Origin: Pseudisothecium myosuroides
Taxonomy: Eukaryota > Streptophyta > Bryopsida > Hypnales > Lembophyllaceae
NCBI GenBank assembly: GCA_951799445.1
Contig: OX637297.1
Span: forward strand, 12,462,001 to 12,526,000
Reading direction: 5' to 3'
Length of the DNA stretch: 64,000 bases
Shown here: piece after piece, positions 49,314-59,666 of the stretch
How positions within the stretch are numbered: position 1 is the first letter of the stretch
Layout: every line of letters begins with the position of its first letter
Notes under the pieces: generated by a model
Told to the model about the DNA's origin: nothing
Databases searched by the model: none
The model's input: only the letters and a program-made list of their open reading frames with translations
Translations under genes and position numbers: made by a program

Positions 49314-52300
49314 TGTCGCAGCACAGAGTAAGCGAATTCCCTGTTATACTCCCAAAAACCACTTTAAAGCATAACAAAATGACTCTAAAGATCGAACCCA
49401 CGAGATTCTGTGAAGTGTCTAGCATTATTTCCAACTTAAGCTCAGCCAATATCCAATTCCTACATTCCGGTCCTAGATCTAAAACCGGAAACAACAACAC
49501 ACCGAAAACAACGACCAGACCTTTCTCTATTTCTTCCGGTCTGTCAAGCTATTCGGTCCCGTAAAACTTCCACAACCCAGGATCCTAACACTTCTGATCT
49601 TGGAACTCCTCTGGACCGATCTGATCCGGTCCTCACACACGTACTCTCACTCCACTCCGGTTTAGTTTAGCCTCTGTTTCACCATTAGAGGGTTCGCCGC
49701 TTGCTTTTGAGAGTGGCAGGCCCGCCACTCCTTCCGTGACTTGTAGTGGCTGAAGACCCACTTCTCTAATCCACTACTTCCTACACTAGCGCGGATCCGG
49801 TTTGATCTCTCACAGCCCCCCGGACAGCGATCCGGTTGGCAGGTCACACAAAGACCCCCCCGTACGATCCTCTCATACTACAACGACCTTGATGCCAAGT
49901 TCCCTCCGTGCGGAGTTAGGTGGTTACAAGCGAACTCGTCCGTTCCAACATCAACTAAAGTTCTTCCGTTTATCAACTAGGGCAGCGAGACCTCACGGGA
50001 GATCGGGCACTCAACCGGATTTCCTATCCAGGAGTTCTAGCGCGTTTAAGGACTCCTTCCCTATCCGCCTAGCCTAACAACGGTTTTCTCGCCCGGAATC
50101 GTGAACTGTAGAGGCGCTGAGGAACTGAAATCCGCTCCCAACACTTAGAAAACCCACTCACATGCACATAAGAGCAAAACAAACACGCCAAGGGGAGAAA
50201 TCTCTCTAGAATCTGCACACACTTTCCTAACTCCTCACCAAAACAGCCCTGCCACGCGCGGGAGAGACGTATAACAAGAAATCAATAGAAAATGCATGAA
50301 AAACTCAAGGGAAAAGACTCCCAGTCTCCTTCGCAGAGACTGACTATATACATTTTAAAACTCAAAAGTCAACAAAAAGCGGCCCGGAAAGTCCGCGCGG
50401 AACTTTCGGTCCCCGCCGAGCCGGCCGGACCGGAAAACATCCGATCCAGACCAGACACATCCGGATCAAATCCGGTCCGGTCCTAACTAACAAATATTTA
50501 CAACTAAAATCCTAACTACCCTACCATAACCGGATCTACTCCTTGATCCGTTCCTTCGTCCATGACTTCGTCTTCGCCTTAGTGCACGCTCTGTTCTTGA
50601 TCCTCACCCTGATCTGGGGTCAGATCCATACTTTGATCTTTCCCCGGGTTCAGTGTGGGACTTCTCGGCGGTTCCGTTCCAAGCTGCTCAAAAACGTCCG
50701 TCAGGTTCCGGTTCCGCTCCCCTGTTTCACGTTCTGGGAGATCCGATGACGAATCCAGGTTGATGGTGTGCGCGAGTTTCCTCCCACTCTTCTTCGACTG
50801 GGGAGTCCGATCCTTTCCATCCGTTGGAATGCCCACGTTCGGAAAAGATCCGGGCATTGAAAGGTCGGACAGATGGAACGACCATGACAACGTCACTCCG
50901 TTCAGCTTCCTGCTGCTCTCCTCCATTCGGTTTGCAGCCTCTCGCGCGTCCATCATGACTAACTCCACCTTTTCGGAGTAGTCTGTCAAAATACGGACCA
51001 ACCTGGTCCCGGATATCTTATTCTCCTTGAGGACTCCCTCGTCAAACAATTTTGACTTGGTGAAAGCCTCTCCGGTCGCTCCGAATGTGGCCTTCACATC
51101 CTCCGCTACTTTCCGGGTAGCCTCTGCCATCTCCCGGGTGGTAGCCATGTCCTCCTTGAGGAGCAACATTTCCGTCTTCAACGACTCGTTCTCCTCCTGG
51201 AGTCGTCGGATCTCCGCCTCTTGCTTCCGGATCTCATCCGGGCTGGAGATAAAATCTGCAACCACTCCTGCCAGGTTGCTGTTTACTGGTGCTCCCACCA
51301 GCTCGCTGATCTGATTCAGAATCAGCTTCTTCACCGTCCAGTCTGCTCGCACATCACTCAGGATGTTGACCAGCTGGTTGAACGGATCCGTCGGATCCGA
51401 TCCGGAAGGACCCGGTTCTTCAGAAATCGGTTTCTTCCCTGGGCTGGAGGTCTCAACCGGAGGGGTTGGGGTTCCTCTCCGGTTAGGAGGTGTCGTCTTC
51501 TGCCGCTTGTGCTGCGGCCGGTGTAGCTCCTCCTCTTCCTCTTCTTCCTCCTCGGAACCGGATACTTCTTCCTGTTCTTCTTCTTCCGATTCCGATTCTC
51601 CATATTTCAGGAGTGACTCATGCATCTTCCACTCCTTCTCCTCCGTATCCGTGAGGAGTTGATGGTGCTTGTACAGATGGACGAGGTAGGGACTCAACGG
51701 AGTCGGTCTACTTCCTCCGATCTTCGGAATGAGCCGGTTGACCAGGTCGAACAAAATCCTGGCCTAGTCCACTTTCCGTTCCCCGCTCAGGGCTCCGAAA
51801 ATGAGGTTTCTGATGGCGATGGTCACCCTCGTCGGCTTCTCCGGGTGGATGATCGGAACCAGGAACTGGAGAAGGTTCCGATGCCGGTCGTCCAGACAGT
51901 CTGCCACCGCGTGCCCATCCTTGGAGTCCACGTCGCACCGGAATTTCCCCCGAGTGTAACCCTCCTTCGAGGAGGCCATCCCTCGACCTCCAGACCGGAA
52001 TTCATACACGGCCTTCCACATCTCCTCCGTCCAGTTGCCTGGACTTCCGCGGAGAGTTCTCTCAAACTGGTTGGAGAGCTTTCCGAGTAACTCTCGAATC
52101 ATCTGCTCCTCCCGAAACCCCCAGGGTTTATCGATCAGTCCTCCGCAGCCCATCTTGGCCAAATCCTCCATCAGGTTGTCCTTTTCCTTCTCGTCCGTTG
52201 GAATAACCGGACACACCTTCCGGAGTTTTACTTCTGCTGCGGAGGAACTGGACGGCCCTGCTCTACTCTTACTGAGCTGAGGCATGGACACGAACTGTGC

Positions 52301-52799
52301 TAACCGGATCCTGACTGTGGCTACCTTTCCCTCTCCTAGCCGCACGTCCCGTTTCTCACCTTCGCTCTTCCGATCTCAACCGGAATACCTCTAAACCTGC
52401 AACGCACACTAAAGCGCTGCGCGCCCTAACACACTAACACACACACACAAACCAACTCAAAATAAGAAAGCAAAACGCTGGGAAGAGAGGCTAAGTACGC
52501 GCCGGAGAGAATTTTCCGCAAATGAAGATTGAAAAGAGTGGCCACTGGATTGGTCAGCCCATATATAGTCTAATCTGTCATCATGACCAAATCCGTTCTT
52601 GACCCATTCCGATCCAACTCAGATCCATTCTAACTCTAATCCGGTTCAGATTCAGATCAAATCCGGATTGTCATCTATTCCGTTCCATTAGTTAATTTCC
52701 GGTTATCGGTTACCTCCTACTTGAATCCGGATCCCAGATCACGGTTTCCGTTCCAAGATTTAGATAACTTACAAAAAACCAAAAATTTACCTTGCGACA
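49314..52799 (-). mobile_element. Family-A element A3, 3486 bp, inverted relative to A2
   Basis: On the plus strand it starts TGTCGCAGCAC and ends CCTTGCGACA, with perfect 5-bp duplication CACTC (49309-49313, 52800-52804). Only scattered differences from A2, so A2 and A3 form a 3.5-kb inverted repeat with a 2.65-kb spacer. Confidence 0.9.
50579..52285 (-). pseudogene. Family-A long ORF, copy A3, one premature stop
   Basis: Collinear with the A2 protein from its ATG (52283-52285) to the TAA at 50579. It is interrupted by a single TAG at 51764-51766, where A2 has TGG (KVDWARI); this is a G-to-A change. A handful of other substitutions separate the two copies. Whether the two halves are expressed is unknown. 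Confidence 0.85.
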
Positions 52800-53231
52800 C
52801 ACTCCAAACGCCACCTGCACAAAAACATCCGATCCAACCTGCATCACCACTCACACCTACACACAATGGAAGGAGATTAGGGAGAAGGATGTGTTATAGG
52901 AGTAGAAAGGAGAGAGACGATAAATAGTGCCTAGCTAGGAGATTAGGTAGGAAATCTAGAAGAACTCATTGCAACCGTTGGGAGGAGGATTAGGATGACA
53001 CAAAGCAAGGTTGCGTAAGAGGGTAGGAAGAACATTTAAACCCTTTTCGTAGTTTGAAACCATAGAATAAGACTCATAAAAGCTTAGGTGGAATAGTGCT
53101 AGTGTAGAAGAGAGAGGAAGAAAGAAAAGAAAGGAGGAAGGGAAAGAGGGAGTTTAGATCATCAAAAATTGTAATATTTTCTCAATAAGCGGTGAGCTCG
53201 GAAAAAATTCAAAACAAAGCCAAAGACTACC

Positions 53232-53294
53232 ATGGAGCGTGAGGATGTACACGTGGACGTGGACGAAGTTATTTCCGACACCGGTAGTGAAGAG
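53232..53294 (+). CDS. Conserved 21-codon leader exon of family B (copy B4)
   Basis: ATG in good context (ACCATGG), reading MEREDVHVDVDEVISDTGS then EE, directly followed by donor GTGAGT. Same length and frame as the copies at 22668-22730 and 60273-60335. The purine-rich low-complexity stretch to 54440 would be the start of its intron. Confidence 0.6.
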
Positions 53295-54810
53295 GTGAGT
53301 TTTTGATTTAATTTGTGATGTTTCTCCCTAATTAGCATTTATTTTCCTAATCAGCCCTTAGAGCGTGATTAGCACCCAAGATTAGTGCAAATTAGAAGTT
53401 TAGATTCAAAAAGTTATAGATTAGTGATAGAGGTTTCCAAAAACATCTTATAATTAAGATTTGACCGTAAACTGACCGCGTTAGGCTAAGTTAAGCGGTA
53501 GGGGGTAGAACGGAGGAATTTTAATTAAATTTGATCCACAAGGAACAATGGACGGAAATTAGGATTAGATTAGAAGGAGGATTTAGGATTAAAATTAAAG
53601 ATCAAATAACAGTTTAAAAACCTAAAGTTAAATTAAGATTTTAATTAGGGAAGTTAAAATTCAAAAGTCGAAATTTGGAGTTAACTTTGGGAGGTAAAAA
53701 GTAGAGTAGGAAATAGAAGTCAAAAGTAGAATCCACTTAGGAAGTAGATTTTTGAGTTAGAAATAGAGTTAAAATTAGAAGTCAAAACCCTAGAGTTAAA
53801 AGTTGGAATTAAATTTAGGAGGGTAACATTTAGAGTTAATCTAGGATTAAAACGATAGGATTAAAGTTGGAAGTAGAAATCAAAAGTCAAAAGTCAAAAG
53901 TTTAGATTAAATTTAAAGGTTAAATTTTAGAGTCAATTGGGGAGTAAAAAGTTAGAGTGAAAAGCTAAAAGTAGAAGTTAAAACTTAGAGGTAGAAGTTA
54001 AATTTTAGAGTTAGTTGGAAGTAGAAAAATCTAGAGTCAAAGTGAAAACGTAGAGTTAAATTCGGAGGTTAAGATTGGGGATTAATTTTAGAAGTAAAAA
54101 TTTAGAGTTAAAAGTCAAAGACCTAGAGTTAAATTAGGAGTAAAAATCTACAATAAAAAGTGAAAAATTAGAGTTAACTTTAGAGGGTAAATCTTAGAGT
54201 AGTTTAGAAATAAGAATATAGAATTAAAAGTGAAACTTAGAATTACCCTAAAAGGTTAAAACTTAGGAGCTAGGAGTTGAAGTTGATTTAGAAGTAAAAA
54301 CCTAGAGTCAAAAGTCAAAACATAGAATAGAAGTCGGTAGTTAATACCTAGAATCAAGCTGAAGAAGTAAAATCTAGAGTTACATTAAGAAGTTGGAACT
54401 TTAGGGGTAGCTTTTAAAAGTAGAACTTCTAGGTGGAGTCTTAAAAATCCAAGATAGTCTTAGGGGTTCATGGAAGGAACATAGGGGTTCCCCTTTTTAC
54501 GTAGTTAGGGACGTTAGAAATGACGCCAACTATCCAGTCGACCCTCAACATAGGATAGATAGTTAGGGAGTTAGAAGTTTACTATTATCCCTGAGTTTTG
54601 CAGTTACCTTGTGAGTTATTACGTGCATTCTAATTATTCACTGCCATCCACGACACTTAGGAAACGTTAGCAAAAAAGATCCATTGCTTGGAAGGCACAG
54701 TGGACCGCGCTCACATCACCCCCATATATTAAAAATTGTAGATACAGGCATAGAACCTGGTCGGTGTTCGCTTTATTACCAAGGGTGGGTAATCTAGCGC
54801 CCACAGCCGA

Positions 54811-55986
54811 GGACTCTCATGTGAAGACAAACTTGGTACATACTCTATACCGAGTCCAGAAGTACAGAGTGATTCCAAATGAACGGTTTGACGAAATGCT
54901 GAGACCCTCGGAGAAGATACGTTGCAGTGTCCAGGGTGGGAAGAAGCAATAGTCCTCTATGCCTCAGTGGGTGTTTACAACATTTTTTTTTTGGGTGAGA
55001 ATTTGACTTTCTTGATGGTCAAGAATACATGTCATTTCAATTGATCATACTGCATTGTTGTACGTTTTTTTGGTAAAAGATTCCTAATGTTAATGCTCTT
55101 GAATTTTTGCAGCAAGAGATTTCTCAAGCGGTGGATGCTGCAATGCGTAAGTACAATGAGACAAAAGTTGTGGAGGAGAGGACTCCAGAGGGGGTTGCAG
55201 AAGCTATGAGAGTTGGTGCTAAAGTGATGGCGGGCAAGATGTACGCCAAGACGGGGAACTTATTGTCTGTGGCAAGCCCGCTTAACGGTCCCGAATTTCT
55301 TCCAGAGGTGCTATTCTTTTCAAATCCATTCTGGTATTTGTATTTTTATTTTCTTCACATTTCGGTTAAAAAGTAACCATGAATTATTCAAGTGTACAGG
55401 TTGAAAGACATTGGATAGCAAACGAAGTCCCCAAGATGACTCTGGAGAAATTGCAGATGGTTGCCACATGCAACACATCTACATTTCAGAAAACCAAGTT
55501 TCTGAAGTGGTGGAATTCTTCATTGCCTTCCCGAGAGGCTAGGCGGTTTCTACTAAAGCCAGTTTCTGAAGATAAGCTGAATTCCTTCCTCAACAAGTGC
55601 GTTTGGTGGGCAGGGGTAATTTTTTGACTATCTTTTTCATGAATTATGATGCATGCAAATGTTTAATTAGTGAGTGTATAAAATTTAAAATTCTTCCTTG
55701 TCATTTGCTTCTAATCCAGTCAAAAATTTATGATAGCGGTTTATTTTCAGATTTAGGATGCTGCGGTTGACTACTTTGCAAAGGTGGAGAAGGACGACAA
55801 CCTCAAAATCAACATGGCATCCCCACTTGAACCGGAGCTTCTTACAGAGTATATTGAAGGATGGAGGAGGAAGTTATGGGATCACGCGTTTAACCCAACT
55901 CTAAAGGGTCAACATTCATTCAAAAAGTTTGATGCATTTTTGAATTATGATGGAGCAGATCAGGCCGTTCGAAGAGCTATTTTCCG
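54811..55986 (+). pseudogene. ParB-methyltransferase gene, exons 4b-7
   Basis: Resumes the exon cut by B4 (54811 to about 54970, EDSHVKTNLVHTLYRVQKY), with an in-frame TAG at 54950-54952. Exons 55113-55307 (QEISQAVDAAMRKY), 55400-55615 (VERHWIANEVPKMTLEKL) and 55751-55986 follow with canonical GT-AG borders and matching phases. The last has a TAG at its second codon (ATT TAG GAT). Both stops are one C-to-T step from CAG. Predicted helices fill this central part, but no known domain is recognised. The donor assigned at 54971 is the least certain. Confidence 0.6.
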
Positions 55987-56060
55987 GTACTTGTTTCAAC
56001 TTGTTCAATCATAATTTCATTTATTGTAATTTATAGTTTACGCGACTGAAAGTTGAAAGA

Positions 56061-56224
56061 AAAAAAGTCGAAAAAATTTAAAAGTTTGAAGCCATAACCA
56101 AAAGTGGGGGTACCAGTGGGTACCTCTAGTACCCTTGTCGGGTCCGACAAGGGTACTAGAGGTACCCACCGGTACCCCCACTTTTGGTTATGGCTTCAAA
56201 CTTTTAAATTTTTTCGACTTTTTT
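56061..56224. repeat. Hairpin element H5, near-perfect 164-bp palindrome
   Basis: The arms are almost perfectly complementary from 'aaaaaagtcgaaaaaattt' through 'gccataaccaaaagtggggg' to the centre CCCTTGTCGGGTCCGACAAGGG split at 56142/56143. It lies in an intron of the methyltransferase gene. Such symmetry suggests recent formation or correction between arms. Confidence 0.95.
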
Positions 56225-56402
56225 TTATATGATTGTATTTGTTTTTAGTTAATTTTGATCCATTCATTAAAGTTGCATTCAGTATTTTTTTGGTAATTAT
56301 GAAAATGTATTAACCAATCAATGGAATGCTGAATTGTTTATGATATTTTTTTTTATTTGCAATGTACTCACTAAATTTTGATGGATCATTGTAGGCCACT
56401 GA

Positions 56403-56492
56403 ACCTAAAGTGGGGGTACCGTGAGGTACTCCAAATACCCCTTCTGGATTGAAAAGGGATATTTGGAGTACCTCACGATACTCTTACTTTTG
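56403..56492. repeat. Hairpin element H6
   Basis: About 90 bp: AAAGTGGGGGTACCGTGAGG against CCTCACGATACTCTTACTTT, inner 'tactccaaata' against 'tatttggagta', with a decayed centre (CCCCTTCTGGATTGAAAAGGG). It lies in the same intron as H5. Confidence 0.85.
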
Positions 56493-56713
56493 ATTTATGC
56501 TAGAATTGTTAAATAAATTTCACTACTTTATTTTGACAATTGTTTTTCTAATGTGAAAATGAAGCTTGATTTTTTAGAGATGTATGCAAATGTTGTTTAG
56601 CATATAGCAATGGAGTATCACGGAAAGCAATGCTGGGTTGTCTGTGCCTTCTATGTGTATTTGCAATGTAGATATTAATAAATTTTTCTATGTTGTGTTG
56701 CAATTACTTGAAG

Positions 56714-57424
56714 CTTGAGCTACTGCCGAAGAACGCCATTGCTAAAGAGGATCTCCCTCCATTCTTAACCACATGGCTGGATTGAAGTGCTGAGGAGTGC
56801 ATGTATATCGGACTCCAACTTTGGTCGTTTACAACAGTACATCTTTCCGGTGGAGGGTGGTACCTTGAATGTCCAACGACATTCACCCATCCGTTCGAGA
56901 CACCTTTTTGGCAGACATTTGAGGGACTTGGGGTCATTGACTTGAATGTTCCCGAGTTTGTTGATTTTACTGACGCACAGAAGAAGAAGGCCATTGCAAA
57001 GAGGACGGTGGCTGACAAGAAGAAAGAAGACAAAGTACAAGAGGCTCGAAAAAACAAAGAAAAGAGAGAATCAGAGCGGTTAGTGAAGATGGTAGAGAAA
57101 GCGAAAGAGGCGGAGAAGGAAAAGAAGGAAAAGGGCAAAGGTAAGAAAAAGGCTGATGATGCTAAACAAGTTGTATCATCTTCCATGGTGGACCAAGGCT
57201 CCCAGATGCAAGGCGGGTCTGGAGGTGGAATGAAGAAGAAAGCGGTCCTTCAAGAGCTCACGGAGGATATGGTTACACAAGGTACTCAAGTAATATGTCT
57301 TGGTGATGATGACGACGTCACCTCGGAGGAGTTGATTCGAAACGTGTCCATTATGGAAGTACAAGAAAACAAAACTGAAGACGCGCCAAATTGCTACACC
57401 GAGGTGATGGACTTCTTGAGAAAG
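56714..57424 (+). pseudogene. ParB-methyltransferase gene, exon 8: linker with charged helix
   Basis: Frame LELLPKNAIAKEDLPPFL to a donor GTAAAC after DFLRK. One TGA at 56783-56785 (CGA to TGA), otherwise open. The middle is about 65 residues of lysine/glutamate-rich helix (KKKEDKVQEARKNKEKRE, KAKEAEKEKKEKGKGKKK), likely a long single helix or coiled coil joining the ParB-like and methyltransferase parts. A patch of acidic residues (GDDDDVTSEE) follows. The acceptor at 56713 leaves a phase problem with the preceding exon, so a small exon may be missing from this reconstruction. Confidence 0.6.
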
Positions 57425-57526
57425 GTAAACATTTGTTAATTTAAATCTAGAAATGCATAATATTATAGAATGATGTGTTTATTTTTTTGGCAATGGCTGA
57501 TTGACTGAAAAATTGTGTGGTTATAG

Positions 57527-58917
57527 ATGGCGGTAGGGAAGGCTCGCATTTATGATGGTGTAGTGAACAAATGGCCAGGAATGGACCTCATACTGTTTGA
57601 CTGCCCGAAGAATTTGCCCATTCTAGAAATATCTTTTCTAATGCACGCGGTGCCTACACGGAACTCGGATATCGAATGCGTGGCTTTGAATAATGTGTTT
57701 TCCTTTGCTGAGAAGCACTTGCAGGATCATGGATGTTTGATTGTTTTTCATTCACGTTGTGGCGCTTTGAAGAGCAACATTGCAATATTTTGTGAGGTGT
57801 ACCCGTCATTGGTGGAGAAGGAAGATTGGTTGGGCATGAACTGGATGCACCTGACCTCACCCTTGGACAAGATGGTAATGGTACGAGTTTTGCAAATCTT
57901 CAAGACTTGTTTGAAATTTGGCATTTTCTTATGTATTATTATTTCTGATGTATGATTTCTCCATTGCTTGCAGACATTGAAGTTCGGAATCACCGTCTTG
58001 GTGAAGGATATTACCATGAAAACAAAAGCAAGGTTCCAATACAAGCGGTCACAAGCCATGGCAAAGGCAAGAGTGAATCTTCGAAAGGACGACATGTACA
58101 TGAACTACACCAACGAGGACACTCAATTGATGAATACGGCAACTTTCATACCATGGCGGGGGGCTCGCGAAAAAGACGCTAGGTTCTTGCAGTTCTTCAT
58201 AGAAGGGACAACTAAAGAAGGAGACTTGGTTTTGGATTGCACAGCATCTATAGGTTAGTTTTGAATTCAATGATTGATTGATTGTGCATTCAATTTTGCA
58301 ATTAAATTTATGAAAAAATGAACTAATGAATTACATATTGTTTATTGCAGGGGCATCCATTACAGCATGTCGCGGCACTGGACGTCACATTGTGGCTTTG
58401 GAGGCGGATAAGGATATTTTTAACGTTGTCCTTCTACCCATGAAGAAGGTCATTCCGGCTATAGTGGCAACTGAAGTCACACAATTGCCGCCGCCGGTTG
58501 AGTCTTCACAAGATCCGGATGCCGTGACCGTGGTGCCCAGGAAGTTTGTTCGCATAGATAGAGCTAGTAAGTAAGTTTCAAGATTTTCAATTTGTTTTTG
58601 TACAGGCTATTGTTCATATTGTATGAGTCTGACATTGATTTATTTGTATTTTCAGACAAGAAGAAGTGTTGCAAGCACAAACATTCACGAAGAAACGAAG
58701 ACTTCTTTTGAGTCCTCAGAAGTCTTTTAATCTTCCCGTGTATGCTGAGCAGATGGCATCGGCGTTTGAGGAGTTCGGATGCTCTAAACACAAATCCCGT
58801 AAACCTAAATACGCTCTAAATGTTCTAGAGTTTATAGATAGGTCAGTGTCGGAGGGTGGAAAGACTTTTGAGTCGTCTACGACTCAGGATTCCGCGACTG
58901 AGTCCACAGCCACTTAG
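57527..58917 (+). CDS. ParB-methyltransferase gene, exons 9-12: beta-class DNA methyltransferase-like domain
   Basis: Exons 57527-57874, 57974-58253, 58351-58570 and 58656-58917 join in phase with GT-AG borders and contain no premature stop; the gene ends at TAG 58915-58917. The catalytic-loop motif IV position reads DLILFDCPKNLP, where active N4/N6 enzymes have (D/N/S)PP(Y/F). The AdoMet-binding motif I follows it as GDLVLDCTASIGAS, then GRHIVALEADKDIF. Motif IV before motif I is the beta-class order. The resemblance is to bacterial and phage type DNA N4-cytosine/N6-adenine methyltransferases (COG0863 type), not to eukaryotic cytosine-5 enzymes. DCPK and the missing second glycine of motif I raise doubt about catalysis. 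A basic, serine-rich tail (LLLSPQKSFNLP) closes the protein. The domain itself is intact although upstream exons carry stops. Confidence 0.65.
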
Positions 58918-59666
58918 ACTCAAGAGATTGACATATCTCTTGAGTCAAACTATTATGTGTTGATTTTCATTATGATTGGATTTGTGTGTTTTATGGCTAC
59001 ATTTTGGGTGTCATTTCTTCCTCTATGCAATTTTGGATCTTTTTCTTAAAAAGATCAGTGTTTTAGTGTTTTTATAATTTGAATACTATTCATCATTATA
59101 GGTTTTTCACTATGACCCTAAACCCTCAACAGAAACCTTATTTCCAGAGTTTTTGATTTACACATAATCCTTTCTTTCCAAGAATTTCAAAAGATCTTTA
59201 TGTATGTCAAAGGTCTTCTTCTTAATTTGTCACATTTTTAGATTTAGGATTTTTTTATAGTATTGAGCAAATTAATTTAATGATTTTCAACTATATATTT
59301 TATATCCTCCATATTTGTACAAGTAGGCAAGTGTGAACCTACTTTTAAAATGTAGAAGTGGTTTTGACTTCATTTTTCTTGGTTGAATCTCAATATCATA
59401 CACTCCTTCCAATTTTCAGCCTTATTTTTGGTTTATTTTAATCTTGTTTTCCTATGTCTAAAAAATCCTAAATGCTCTCACCCAATTTTTCTGGAACAAA
59501 TTGTCGAACATTGAATTCTAGTGATGTCCAATTAGTTGTTGCAATTAATTTTTTTCAAATGTGGTTGTAAGTGACTAAAATTTTGGGAAAAATGAACTGA
59601 AATTTCTGATAAATTAAATTATGTACTTCCACGGTCATAGGTCCATCATCCTTTTTTTTCCAAAAA
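58918..59666. other. 3' flank of the methyltransferase gene inside the Mutator element
   Basis: AT-rich sequence after the stop codon. Likely 3' untranslated and subterminal transposon sequence. No further gene or repeat family is recognised. Confidence 0.5.

Larger units (their letters stand above)
43166..54805 (+). mobile_element. Family-B element B4, 11640 bp including nested A2 and A3
   Basis: Starts TGTGAGCTCC (interrupted at once by A2 at 43176) and ends AGCGCCCACA. The flanks ACCGA (43161-43165) and GCCGA (54806-54810) differ at one base. Minus A2, A3 and their duplications it is about 4.66 kb. It has the TATA box at 47951, a leader with 'gatggcgaagctttgg', a minisatellite slot (48900-49110), the 63-nt leader exon (53232-53294) and a purine-rich low-complexity 3' part. 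It splits an exon of the ParB-methyltransferase gene. Confidence 0.8.

Noticed and set aside
43176..52799. A2 and A3 as the two LTRs of one retrotransposon
   Set aside because: They are in opposite orientation and each has its own 5-bp duplication (GCTCC, CACTC); the 2.65 kb between them is family-B sequence, not an internal coding region.
3489..58917. TAG read as glutamine (altered genetic code)
   Set aside because: Premature TGA and TAA occur as well, tryptophan codons became TAG in A1 and A3, and the gene's normal end also uses TAG. Decay by C-to-T change explains all.
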